The translations under genes were made by a program, and so were the position numbers. A model generated the notes under the pieces. It made no database searches and had not been told where the DNA came from. It worked only from the letters and a program-made list of their open reading frames with translations. Positions 8,758 through 16,984 of a stretch of DNA of 64,000 bases are shown piece after piece (the stretch's first letter is position 1; the number at the start of each line of letters is the position of its first letter). The DNA is taken from contig CAURZK010000005.1 of assembly GCA_963529855.1 (NCBI GenBank), positions 1 to 64,000 of the forward strand. The letters are read 5' to 3'. The stretch comes from 34-65-8 sp963529855 (GTDB lineage: Bacteria > Pseudomonadota > Alphaproteobacteria > Sphingomonadales > Sphingomonadaceae).

Positions 8758-9128
8758 GCGGCACGATAGCTCTTTCGGACGCGATTGCGGTCGAGCGGAA
8801 GCGCTATGTCATGGCGGCCCGGCAAAGCGACACCGAGACCGCATGGCGAGCCTTGGAGCGCGCCCATATCCTGTCCCAGCCCATGTTGGGCCAGCATATG
8901 CACGTCCATTGGCTGATGCTTTGCTATGCCGTCCGCCTCCGCGACATCCGCGAAATGCTCGGACAGATCGCGCGCTTGGCGCTGGCTCCGATCGGAGCGC
9001 TGGCGGGGCGTGTCCCCATGGGCAACACGGGGCGCTCCAATGTCAGTGCCTTTGCCCCGATGCCGATACCTGAAGATTTGCGGCCGCTACTGGCGAAGAA
9101 ACATGACAATTCGAGCTTTCGTCGCTAG
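8754..9128 (+). CDS. DUF3703 family protein
   Basis: The 124-aa protein matches the DUF3703 pattern: TAWRALERAHILSQP, then HVHWLMLCYAVRLRDIREMLGQ, then PMGNTGRSNVSAFAPMPIP. The family is often found next to heavy-metal efflux genes, but its function is unknown. There is no signal peptide or clear membrane segment, so it is probably cytoplasmic. The GTG start overlaps the stop of a small upstream frame. Confidence 0.75.
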   Translation: MSGTIALSDAIAVERKRYVMAARQSDTETAWRALERAHILSQPMLGQHMHVHWLMLCYAVRLRDIREMLGQIARLALAPIGALAGRVPMGNTGRSNVSAFAPMPIPEDLRPLLAKKHDNSSFRR

Positions 9129-9137
9129 GGTATTGGA

Positions 9138-9467
9138 ATGTTGCGTCGGAGCCTGCTCCTTTTTTGCCTCCTGATGACGTCGCTCATTGCGTCGACGACG
9201 GTGCATGCAAGCGAGCTTTCCGTCGCCGCGACGCTCGAATGTTCGGGCGAAATCCATACCGACGGCGATTCGGATCAGTCGCCGGGCGACTCCGATAGAG
9301 GGATGCCGCACCATCATGGCAGTTGCCATGGGCACGGCCTCTTTGCCCCGGTTTCCGGCCCATCCCACGCCTTGACGGACATGACTTCTTCCAGGTTCTA
9401 CTTTCCGGCCAGCGACGTGTTCGCACGATGGTCGACCGGGCCTGCGCTACGGCCTCCTATCGCCTGA
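9138..9467 (+). CDS. Small His-rich secreted protein upstream of czcCBA
   Basis: The 109-aa product begins with a signal peptide (MLRRSLLLFCLLMTSLIAST, cut near HAS). The mature part is acidic, then His-rich (MPHHHGSCHGHG), which suggests periplasmic metal binding. It sits 76 bp before the first czcC. A second protein of the same plan, at 19547-19966, also precedes a czcCBA set. They resemble CzcI-type accessory proteins in size and place, but I cannot show homology. Confidence 0.7.
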   Translation: MLRRSLLLFCLLMTSLIASTTVHASELSVAATLECSGEIHTDGDSDQSPGDSDRGMPHHHGSCHGHGLFAPVSGPSHALTDMTSSRFYFPASDVFARWSTGPALRPPIA

Positions 9468-9478
9468 TTGATTCGTAA

Positions 9479-9508
9479 GCGGCTCGCCGATGCCTCGCCT
9501 TGCGAGGC
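9479..9508 (+). promoter_or_regulatory. Leader hairpin before czcC (copy 1 of a repeated leader)
   Basis: GCGGCTCGCCG (9479-9489) is followed by a perfect 7-bp hairpin GCCTCGC-CTT-GCGAGGC (9492-9508). The same GCGGCTCGCCG plus CGCCTTGCG pair recurs at 16921-16940 before the P1B ATPase. It may be an mRNA processing or attenuation element. Confidence 0.4.
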
Positions 9509-9543
9509 GGCGGGCCTGATTCGTTTCAATCAGGAAAATCAGC

Positions 9544-10809
9544 ATGCACAGAATGTTCGCAGCCTTGCTGGCTGCCGTGTCTTGCGTCTCCGTGGCGCAA
9601 GCACAGGATATTGCCACCACGGCTCCCCCTGCGGCCCCGCCGCTTACCCTCGATCAGGCGGTCGCCGCAGCCGGCGGCAGCGCTCCGGCTGCAGATGCGG
9701 CTCGCGCCGACATCGCGGCCGCCGAAGCGGGCCGGACGATCGCGGGCCTGCGCCCCAATCCGACCGTCACGACCGAAGTCGAGAATATTGTCGGCACTGG
9801 CCCCTATCGCGATTTTCGCGGAGCCGAGACCACAGTCGGGCTTTCGATCCCGATCGAGCTTGGCGGCAAGCGATCGGCACGAATTGCCGTTGCCGATGCC
9901 CGGACAGGGCGAGCCCTGCTTGCCGCAGCGATCACTGAAGCGGACATTCGCCTTCAAGTCACCGAGTTGTATGTGAACGCCGTGGCCGCCGAACGCCGGC
10001 TGGCGACGGCCGTCGACCAGGCACGCATCGCGAACGAAGCGCTGAATGCCGCGCGCGTGCGTGTTCGGGCCGGACGCGCTTCGCCGATCGAGGAGCAGCG
10101 CGCGGACGTCACCCGGCTCAATGCCGAGGCTACGGTGGAGAATGCGCGGCGCCTGCTCGACGCCGCCCGTCTCAATCTCGGTCGAAGGATCGGGCAGCCG
10201 GTGTCGGGAACGCTCGATCTGGCCGCTCTCGACAGCCTGCCCGCCGCTTATGGCCCGCAATTGGCGCCCACTGCGGAAGGCACGTTGGCGCTCGCCGCTG
10301 CCGACGCGGACCTCGCGGTTGCCGATGCAGGCGTTCGGCTGGCCAGATCGCAGCGCGTGCCCGATGTCACGGTCGGACCAGGCGTGCGGCGGTTCTCGGA
10401 ATCGCACGATACCGCCGCCCTGTTCAGCATCTCGGTGCCGATTCCGCTGTTCAACAGCGGCAGAGCCGCCGTGGGACAGGCCAGCGCCGAACGCACCCGC
10501 GCCGAGGCACAGCGCCGCATGACCGCGCTCGATGTCGAACAGGCGATTCTCGATGCGCGGACGGAAGCGGACAACGCCGCGACCAACGCGCGGACTGCCA
10601 ATGGTCCCGCACTGGCGGCCGCCCAGGAAGCCGCCCGCATCGCACGCATCGGCTATCGCGAAGGCAAGTTCGGACAGCTCGACCTGCTCGATGCCGAACG
10701 GACGCTGGCCGAGACCCGGCTTGCCGCGATCGACGCGCTCGTCGCCTATCAGAACGCCAGGGCACGGCTTGAACGCCTGACCGCGCCCGCGCCCGAACAG
10801 GGGAATTGA
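9544..10809 (+). CDS. czcC: CzcC-type outer-membrane efflux protein, operon 1
   Basis: This TolC/OEP-family protein is the outer-membrane channel of a heavy-metal RND pump. It is 421 aa with a signal peptide (MHRMFAALLAAVSCVSVAQA) and two coiled-coil OEP repeats, including the family phrase NPTVTTEVENIVGTGPYRDF near residue 77 and SIPIELGGKR near 103. The second repeat has SVPIPLFNSGRA near 298. It is the first gene of czcCBA and its TGA (10807-10809) lies 2 nt before czcB. Confidence 0.93.
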   Translation: MHRMFAALLAAVSCVSVAQAQDIATTAPPAAPPLTLDQAVAAAGGSAPAADAARADIAAAEAGRTIAGLRPNPTVTTEVENIVGTGPYRDFRGAETTVGLSIPIELGGKRSARIAVADARTGRALLAAAITEADIRLQVTELYVNAVAAERRLATAVDQARIANEALNAARVRVRAGRASPIEEQRADVTRLNAEATVENARRLLDAARLNLGRRIGQPVSGTLDLAALDSLPAAYGPQLAPTAEGTLALAAADADLAVADAGVRLARSQRVPDVTVGPGVRRFSESHDTAALFSISVPIPLFNSGRAAVGQASAERTRAEAQRRMTALDVEQAILDARTEADNAATNARTANGPALAAAQEAARIARIGYREGKFGQLDLLDAERTLAETRLAAIDALVAYQNARARLERLTAPAPEQGN

Positions 10810-10811
10810 AC

Positions 10812-11963
10812 ATGAAATCATACTTGAAAGCGGCTTTGCCGCTGACCCTCGCCGCATTGCTCATGGCGGGTTGCTCCGGCGGCGAGGCGCCCCCGGAAGA
10901 CGCCGAGAATGCCGCTGCCGGTGAAGAGGCGGGCCATGCCGAAGAAGAAGGCGAGATCGACCTTACCGCCGAGCAGATACGCAAGGCCGGGATCGAGCTT
11001 GTCCGGGTCATCCGCAGCGGCGGCGGCGCGCTGACATTGCCTGCGACCATCGAAGGCGACCCCCAGGGTATGCAGGTCGTATCCGCCGCCATCGGCGGCC
11101 GCGTCGTTTCGCTGACCCGTAACCTCGGCCAATCGGTCGGACGTGGGCAGACGCTGGCGATCATCGAAAGCCGCGAGGCCGCGTCGCTCAATGCCGAGAT
11201 CGAAGCGGCCCGCGCACGGCTGTCGCTTGCGGAATCGAACCTGGCCCGCGAGCAGCGCCTGTTCAATGAACGGGTTTCGCCCGAGCAGGATCTGATCGCC
11301 GCGCGCACGGCCGCGACCGAGGCTCGCATCGCCCTGCGCCTTGCCCAGCAGCAGGTCGCAGCGGCCGGCGGCGGGGGCGGAGCGCTCAATCGCATTGCGA
11401 TCACCGCCCCGATCGCTGGACAGGTCGTTTCCCGGAACGTGACGCTGGGCCAAACCGTCGCGGCGGACGCCGAGCTGTTCCGCGTGGCGAACCTCTCGCG
11501 GGTCGCGGTCACGCTGTCCCTGTCCCCGGCCGATGCCGGCAAGGTGCGGCCCGGCTCCGGGATCGAGATCGTCTCGGGGGATCGCACTTCGGCGGCGAGG
11601 GTCGATTTCGTCTCACCGATCCTCGACGAAACGACGCGCCTCGCAACCGTGATCGCCGTCATCGACAACCGCTCGGGCCAGTGGCGCGTGGGTGAGCCGG
11701 TGACGGCTTCGATTCAATTGCCGGGCGGCGGCGCTGGATCGGTGCTCGTCCCGCAAAGCGCGATTCAGACGGTCGAAGGTCGGCCGACCGTGTTCGTCCG
11801 CACCGACCATGGCTTCCAGGCCACACCGGTCACGCTCGGCGCTCCGAGCGGCGACAATGTGGTCGTGACCTCAGGGCTACAGGGCAATGAACAACTCGCC
11901 GGGCCGAACAGCTTCACTCTCAAGGCTGAGCTTGGAAAAGGCGAAGCGGAGCACGGACACTGA
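10812..11963 (+). CDS. czcB: CzcB-type periplasmic adaptor, operon 1
   Basis: This is the membrane-fusion protein linking CzcA to CzcC. ATG 10812 is preferred over the in-frame TTG at 10806, which overlaps the czcC stop. The 383-aa product has a lipoprotein signal with lipobox LMAGC (Cys near residue 21), an acidic His-containing linker, the paired lipoyl/barrel-sandwich halves (IGGRVVSLTRNLGQSVGRGQ and ITAPIAGQVVSRNVTLGQTV) flanking a helical hairpin, then the beta-barrel. The next gene starts 2 bp later. Confidence 0.92.
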   Translation: MKSYLKAALPLTLAALLMAGCSGGEAPPEDAENAAAGEEAGHAEEEGEIDLTAEQIRKAGIELVRVIRSGGGALTLPATIEGDPQGMQVVSAAIGGRVVSLTRNLGQSVGRGQTLAIIESREAASLNAEIEAARARLSLAESNLAREQRLFNERVSPEQDLIAARTAATEARIALRLAQQQVAAAGGGGGALNRIAITAPIAGQVVSRNVTLGQTVAADAELFRVANLSRVAVTLSLSPADAGKVRPGSGIEIVSGDRTSAARVDFVSPILDETTRLATVIAVIDNRSGQWRVGEPVTASIQLPGGGAGSVLVPQSAIQTVEGRPTVFVRTDHGFQATPVTLGAPSGDNVVVTSGLQGNEQLAGPNSFTLKAELGKGEAEHGH

Positions 11964-11965
11964 TC

Positions 11966-14900
11966 ATGATAGACCGCATCGTCACATTTTCCGTCGAGCG
12001 GCGCTGGTTCGTCCTGCTCATGACGGTCATCGCCATGGTGATCGGAGGCTGGGCGATCTCTCGCCTGCCGATCGACGCCGTTCCCGACATCACCAACAAC
12101 CAGGTGCAGGTAAACATCGCCGCGCCCGCACTCTCGCCCGAACTAGTTGAGGCGCAGGTCTCCTTTCCTATCGAGACCGCATTGGCGGGCGTTCCTGGGC
12201 TGGAATACACACGCTCGCTGAGTCGCAACGGTTTTGCCCAGATTACCGCCGTCTTCTCGGAATCGACCGACATCTACTTTGCGCGCCAGCAGGTCGCCGA
12301 GCGGCTGCGGGTCGCCGAAGAAAGCCTGCCCGAGGGGGCGGTCCCGACCATGGGGCCGATCGCCACCGGGCTGGGCGAAGTCTATATGTGGACCGTCCAT
12401 CTCGAACATCGCGATGAGGACACGCATAAGCCCGGTGAGCCAGGCATCCAGCCTGACGGCAGCTACATCACGCCCGAAGGCGATCGGCTCGTCACTGAGG
12501 CCGATAAGGCAACCTATCTGCGCACCGCCCAGGACTGGATTGTCGCGCCGCTGTTGAAGAACACGCCCGGTCTGGCCGGCGTCGATTCGATCGGCGGATA
12601 TGTGAAGCAGTTCCAGGTGGTGCCTGATGTCCAGCGGCTCGCCGCGCTGGGCATGAACCTGACTGATCTCGCCCGTGCGCTCGAAGAGAACAATGTCGGT
12701 GTAGGTGCCGGCGTGGTCGATCGCGGCGGCGAAGGGCTGGCGGTTCGCTCGGATGCGCGTATCCGCAACATCGGGGAACTGGCCAGCACCGTCATCGCCA
12801 CGCGCGAAGGCGTGCCGATCCGGCTCGATCAGGTGGCGCAGGTCCGCCTCGGCCAGGCCATTCGCTACGGCTCGGCCTCCGAGAACGGCCAGGAGGTCGT
12901 TGTCGGCACCGCCATCATGCGGATCGGTGAGAACAGCCGCACCGTGGCCTCGGCTGTCGCGGAGCGGCTGACCGAGATCAACGCCTCGCTGCCGACCGAC
13001 GTAGTGGTGCAGCCGGTGCTCGACCGCACCGCGCTGGTGAACTCCACGATCAAGACGGTTGCGAAGAACCTCACCGAAGGCGCGCTGCTCGTCATCGTCG
13101 TGCTGTTCCTGCTGCTCGGCAATTTCCGTGCGGCTCTGATCGCGGCGCTGGTGATCCCGATCACCATGCTGATGACCAGCTTCGGGATGCTGAGAGGCGG
13201 GGTCTCGGCAAACCTCATGAGCCTCGGGGCGCTCGACTTCGGCCTGATCGTCGATGGCGCGGTCATCATCGTCGAGAACGCGCTGCGCCGCATCGCCGAT
13301 CGCCAGCATCACTACGGCCGCACGCTCAACCTCGAAGAACGCCTGTCGGTCGTCTCCCAGGCGGCGCGCGAGATGATCCGCCCGACCGTGTTCGGTCAGG
13401 CGATCATCATCCTCGTCTATGTGCCGCTGCTCACGTTGAGCGGTGTCGAGGGCAAGACCTTCACCCCGATGGCGTTGACCGTCATCATGGCGCTGGTCTC
13501 GGCCTTCGTCCTCTCCCTGACCTTCGTGCCGGCGATGCTGGCCATCTGGTTGTCGAAGCCGGTGGAGGAGAAGGAGGGCCGCATCATGTCGTGGCTCAAG
13601 CGCAAATATGAGCCGGGCCTCGACAAGGCGATGAAGCGGCCCTCGCTCACCATGGGCGTTGGTGTCGGCGCCTTTCTGGCGGCGATCCTGACCTTCTCGT
13701 TCCTGGGGCAAGAGTTCTTGCCCCAACTCGACGAGGGCGATCTGACCGCGCAGGTGCTGCGCGTTCCGGGCACATCGGTCGACCAGAGCCAGGCGATGCA
13801 ATCGCGGATCGAGCGGGAGATCGCCAAGCTGCCGGAGGTGCGCTTCGTCTTCTCCAAGACCGGCACGGCGGAACTCGCATCCGACCCCATGCCGCCCAAC
13901 ATTTCGGACACTTTCATCATCATGAAGCCGAAGGATGAATGGCCGGACAGCCGCCTTTCCAGGGCCGATCTGATCGCCAAGGTCGAGCATGTCCTGGAAG
14001 GTATCCCCGGCGGCGCGTTCGAGATCAGCCAGCCCATCCAGATGCGCTTCAATGAGCTGATTGCCGGCGTGCGCGGCGATGTGGCGGTCAAGGTGTTCGG
14101 TGATGATTTTGACGCCATGAACAATACCGCCAACCGGATCGCCGCGATCCTCCGCCAGACGGAAGGTGCGGTCGACGTTCGGGTGGAGCAGACGGAGGGG
14201 CTTCCGATGCTCGACATCCGGCCGCGCCGGGATATCATGTCGAGGCTCGGCATTACCGCTCAGACCGTGCAGGACACGATCTCAGCGGCAATCGGCGGGC
14301 GGGACGCCGGTATGATCTTTGAGGGCGACCGGCGGTTCGCCGTCACCATCCGCCTCGCGGACGCGGCCAGGGCTGATCTTCAGACGCTGGCGCAAGTCCC
14401 GGTGCCACTCCCGAATGGTGGGTTCGTGCCTCTCCAGAGCGTTGCTGACATCGGCGTTACGGACGGTCCCAACCAGATCAGCCGGGAGAACGGCAAGCGG
14501 CGCGTCGTCGTCCAGGCCAATGTGCGGGGACGCGACGTAGCCGGTGTCGTCGCCGATGCTCAGGAGGTGATCGAAAGGGACGTGCGCCTGCCTGCCGGGC
14601 AGTATCTGGATTGGGGCGGGCAGTTCGAGAATCTCCAGTCGGCCAGCGAACGGCTGATGCTGGTGGTTCCCGCCTGCTTCGCGCTGATCATCCTGCTGCT
14701 CTACGGCGCCCTTGGCAGCGTTCGCGATGCCGCGATCGTGTTCACGGGCGTCCCGCTGGCGCTGATTGGCGGCGTCCTCTCGCTGTTCCTGAGAGGCATG
14801 CCGTTCTCGATCTCGGCGGCGGTCGGGTTCATCGCCCTGTCCGGCATCGCTGTCCTCAACGGCCTCGTGATGGTGACGTCGATCCAGGGGTTGATGGAGA

Positions 14901-15196
14901 GAGGTATGGAGCGGGCAAAGGCCGCCCGTGAAGGTGCCATGATGCGGCTTCGGCCCGTGGTCATGACAGCGCTTGTCGCCTCGCTTGGGTTCGTGCCGAT
15001 GGCCATCGCCACCGGCGCGGGCGCGGAAGTGCAGAAACCGCTCGCAACGGTCGTGATCGGTGGCCTTATCTCGGCAACGCTGCTGACCCTGTTCGTCCTG
15101 CCGACGCTCTACGCCCGCTACGGCAGGCGCATGGAGGAGGCTGAGCAGAACGACGACACGACAGAAGGGAGCGCAGAGCCGCTCACCTCATCGTGA
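11966..15196 (+). CDS. czcA: CzcA-type heavy-metal RND transporter, operon 1
   Basis: This is the 1076-aa proton-driven inner-membrane pump of the HME-RND family. It has the RND plan of 12 membrane helices with two large periplasmic loops. The helix-4 signature DFGLIVDGAVIIVEN (from about residue 422) carries the D, D and E of the proton path and is the form found in Co/Zn/Cd pumps, unlike the Cu/Ag (CusA) type. Exported ions are therefore probably Zn, Co and Cd. It shares its plan with the operon-2 pump (22548-25754) but is clearly a divergent paralogue, not a recent copy. A strong hairpin follows. Confidence 0.95.
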   Translation: MIDRIVTFSVERRWFVLLMTVIAMVIGGWAISRLPIDAVPDITNNQVQVNIAAPALSPELVEAQVSFPIETALAGVPGLEYTRSLSRNGFAQITAVFSESTDIYFARQQVAERLRVAEESLPEGAVPTMGPIATGLGEVYMWTVHLEHRDEDTHKPGEPGIQPDGSYITPEGDRLVTEADKATYLRTAQDWIVAPLLKNTPGLAGVDSIGGYVKQFQVVPDVQRLAALGMNLTDLARALEENNVGVGAGVVDRGGEGLAVRSDARIRNIGELASTVIATREGVPIRLDQVAQVRLGQAIRYGSASENGQEVVVGTAIMRIGENSRTVASAVAERLTEINASLPTDVVVQPVLDRTALVNSTIKTVAKNLTEGALLVIVVLFLLLGNFRAALIAALVIPITMLMTSFGMLRGGVSANLMSLGALDFGLIVDGAVIIVENALRRIADRQHHYGRTLNLEERLSVVSQAAREMIRPTVFGQAIIILVYVPLLTLSGVEGKTFTPMALTVIMALVSAFVLSLTFVPAMLAIWLSKPVEEKEGRIMSWLKRKYEPGLDKAMKRPSLTMGVGVGAFLAAILTFSFLGQEFLPQLDEGDLTAQVLRVPGTSVDQSQAMQSRIEREIAKLPEVRFVFSKTGTAELASDPMPPNISDTFIIMKPKDEWPDSRLSRADLIAKVEHVLEGIPGGAFEISQPIQMRFNELIAGVRGDVAVKVFGDDFDAMNNTANRIAAILRQTEGAVDVRVEQTEGLPMLDIRPRRDIMSRLGITAQTVQDTISAAIGGRDAGMIFEGDRRFAVTIRLADAARADLQTLAQVPVPLPNGGFVPLQSVADIGVTDGPNQISRENGKRRVVVQANVRGRDVAGVVADAQEVIERDVRLPAGQYLDWGGQFENLQSASERLMLVVPACFALIILLLYGALGSVRDAAIVFTGVPLALIGGVLSLFLRGMPFSISAAVGFIALSGIAVLNGLVMVTSIQGLMERGMERAKAAREGAMMRLRPVVMTALVASLGFVPMAIATGAGAEVQKPLATVVIGGLISATLLTLFVLPTLYARYGRRMEEAEQNDDTTEGSAEPLTSS

Positions 15197-15203
15197 GGAT
15201 AGG

Positions 15204-15230
15204 CTGGAGGCCGCCGTGCGCGGCCTCCAG
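15204..15230 (+). terminator. Hairpin after czcA 1
   Basis: A perfect 11-bp GC-rich stem, CTGGAGGCCGC and GCGGCCTCCAG, encloses a 5-nt loop and starts 8 bp past the czcA stop. The tail TTCCTCC is T-rich but short, so it may act as a terminator or as an mRNA 3'-end stabiliser. Confidence 0.6.
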
Positions 15231-15265
15231 TTCCTCCATGTTGTGGGCCGACAAGACGAGCCGCT

Positions 15266-15769
15266 ATGAAGGAAGAAAACGCTTTCTCTTTTAACATGAC
15301 CCCAATTCGGGTCTGGATGCACCTTGCCGAGCTGAGCGCCTTCACGCTCTGGCATCCAAGCTATCGCTTTCAAGGTGACGCTGCACCTAAGAAAAGCATT
15401 GAGCTTTCCCATGCTCTTTTCAGAGGTGAGTATCGGGTAAAAGCCGAGGCGACGATCACTACTTTCGATAAGCTGCGTGCGATCGGCTGGATGGTCGGGA
15501 TTGGCGGCGTTTCCGTCTTCCGGGAAACATATGAGCTTGAAGCGTTCGGGTCAGGGGCGCAAATTCGCCATGCACTTGAGTTCCAGGGCCTATTCGGCCG
15601 GTTGATCGGTGTGTTCCTGCGACGGGGATTGCGCCAGACCTTGCGGGTGCAAGACGCAGCCTTAGCGAACTTCCTCAAGAAGGAAATTCGCAGCGCAGTC
15701 GCTGGCATCAATCGCCACCACAGAAAGGGCTCTAGGCTCAGGGCGGCATCCCGGAAGGGCAGCCAATGA
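15266..15769 (+). CDS. SRPBCC-like protein
   Basis: The 167-aa product has the look of a START/SRPBCC ligand-binding fold: FNMTPIRVWMHLAELSAFTLWHPSY at the start (WHP motif), alternating beta segments and a C-terminal amphipathic helix (FLKKEIRSAVAGINRHH). The family binds hydrophobic ligands, but no substrate can be assigned. The ATGA overlap with the next gene couples it to a cation carrier. Confidence 0.6.
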   Translation: MKEENAFSFNMTPIRVWMHLAELSAFTLWHPSYRFQGDAAPKKSIELSHALFRGEYRVKAEATITTFDKLRAIGWMVGIGGVSVFRETYELEAFGSGAQIRHALEFQGLFGRLIGVFLRRGLRQTLRVQDAALANFLKKEIRSAVAGINRHHRKGSRLRAASRKGSQ

Positions 15770-16371
15770 CAGAGGGTGGCAAAAACACCAGATCCAAGCG
15801 CCGGACCTTGTGGATCGTTCTGGTCCTCAATGCCGGCATTTCCGCCGCCTTCTTCCTGGTCGGCTTCGCCAGCGACTCAAGCGCGCTTATCGCAAACGGC
15901 GTCGACAATCTCTCCGACGCGCTAGTATATCTCCTGAGCCTGATCGCGCTGAGCCAAGGCACCATCTGGAAGACCCGCGCCGCTACCGTATCGGGCAGCT
16001 TGCTGCTGCTCTTCGCGGTCGGAATCCTTGTCGATGTCGGACGACGCTATGTTTATGGCAGCGAGCCCGTCGGATCAGCTATGATGCTAATGTCGGCGGT
16101 AGCGGCGGCCGTCAACTATCTGTGCCTCAGTTTGCTCCAGAGACTGAAGCGGCCCGATGTGGCGCTACGCGCGGCGACGACCTTCAGCTTCAACGATTTC
16201 ATATCGAACGGAGGCATCCTCGTCGCAGGTGCACTGGTGCTCTGGCTTGGAACCAATTGGCCGGACCTTGTCGTCGGACTCGCCACCGCGCTGATCGCCA
16301 TCAAGGGCGGCATCGAAATTCTGGCTGATGCGCGCGCCGAAGCACGGCGTGACAGGGAGGCGAAGGCATGA
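15766..16371 (+). CDS. CDF-like cation transporter
   Basis: The 201-aa protein has six predicted membrane helices and the cation-diffusion-facilitator motif region ALIANGVDNLSDALVY. It lacks a C-terminal cytoplasmic domain, so it is shorter than classical CDF pumps (about 300 aa). The metal-site residues deviate: helix 2 reads NGVDNLSD instead of the usual ADAxHxxxD, and helix 5 reads NDFISN instead of HxxxD. The transported ion is therefore uncertain. It overlaps the SRPBCC gene upstream and a small frame downstream by ATGA. Confidence 0.75.
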   Translation: MTEGGKNTRSKRRTLWIVLVLNAGISAAFFLVGFASDSSALIANGVDNLSDALVYLLSLIALSQGTIWKTRAATVSGSLLLLFAVGILVDVGRRYVYGSEPVGSAMMLMSAVAAAVNYLCLSLLQRLKRPDVALRAATTFSFNDFISNGGILVAGALVLWLGTNWPDLVVGLATALIAIKGGIEILADARAEARRDREAKA

Positions 16372-16523
16372 CTCCCGGTCGCCTTGAAGAGTCGCTTGAT
16401 CGAAATACCGCCTATCGGCCCCCCGCAAGCCGCCGCCCCCTGTGCTTGCGCGAGAAGGGTCCGCACCGTGAGCGCCGACCACGGATGCTCACGGTGAACG
16501 ATCGCAGAGAGATGCCACAATGA
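16368..16523 (+). CDS. Possible 51-aa small protein
   Basis: An ATGA overlap starts this frame at the end of the CDF-like gene, and its TGA overlaps the ATG of the lipoprotein gene at 16520. The chain is Arg-rich (MTPGRLEESLDRNTAYRPPA). The double overlap argues for coupling, but composition gives no support. It may be a chance frame. Confidence 0.25.
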   Translation: MTPGRLEESLDRNTAYRPPASRRPLCLREKGPHRERRPRMLTVNDRREMPQ

Positions 16524-16921
16524 GACCGACCGAGCGAGCGCACCGCCTTAGCGCTCCGCGCACTGTGCGGGCGTTCCTCGCCTCGACATTCCTGCTGATC
16601 TCCAGCTCTGCGTGCTCGACCGAGACCGACAATGAGGAGACCAGTGGCACATCGCGCCTGGCTGGCAAGCACATCTTTACATGCGAGGGTGGAACGAAGG
16701 TGAGCGTCGATTTTATCGGGGACGGCCTGACGATCAATCTAGCGACATTGCCAGATGGCCACGCCGAACGCCTGACTGCTCCGGCAGCCGGCGTCACTTA
16801 TTTTGGCGAGGACGTGAACCTCGCGATCTCGGATGACGCGATCGTGATCCTGCGCGCCGAGGCACCACCGCAAATCTGCCGCCGGGACAGCTCGGAGCGG
16901 GTCGGGCAACCGCCCCCCTAG
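16520..16921 (+). CDS. Lipoprotein with MliC-like domain
   Basis: The 133-aa product has a lipoprotein signal (FLASTFLLISSSAC, Cys near residue 32). The mature part resembles the MliC/PliC lysozyme-inhibitor fold: FTCEGGTKVSVDF, then LPDGHAERLTAPAAGVTYFG, then a strand with VILRAEAPPQICR. The paired Cys fits the conserved MliC disulphide. The match is by pattern only. It lies between a cation carrier and the P1B ATPase. Confidence 0.55.
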   Translation: MRPTERAHRLSAPRTVRAFLASTFLLISSSACSTETDNEETSGTSRLAGKHIFTCEGGTKVSVDFIGDGLTINLATLPDGHAERLTAPAAGVTYFGEDVNLAISDDAIVILRAEAPPQICRRDSSERVGQPPP

Positions 16922-16947
16922 CGGCTCGCCGCGCCTTGCGTGGCGCC
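16921..16947 (+). promoter_or_regulatory. Leader hairpin before the P1B ATPase (copy 2)
   Basis: GCGGCTCGCCG (16921-16931) is directly followed by CGCCTTGCG (16932-16940), both identical to parts of the leader before czcC 1. The hairpin here is GGCGCCTTGCGTGGCGCC-like and less perfect. Confidence 0.35.
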
Positions 16948-16984
16948 GGTGCTGCCATGTCCCGAAACCATCAGAGGAAATCCC

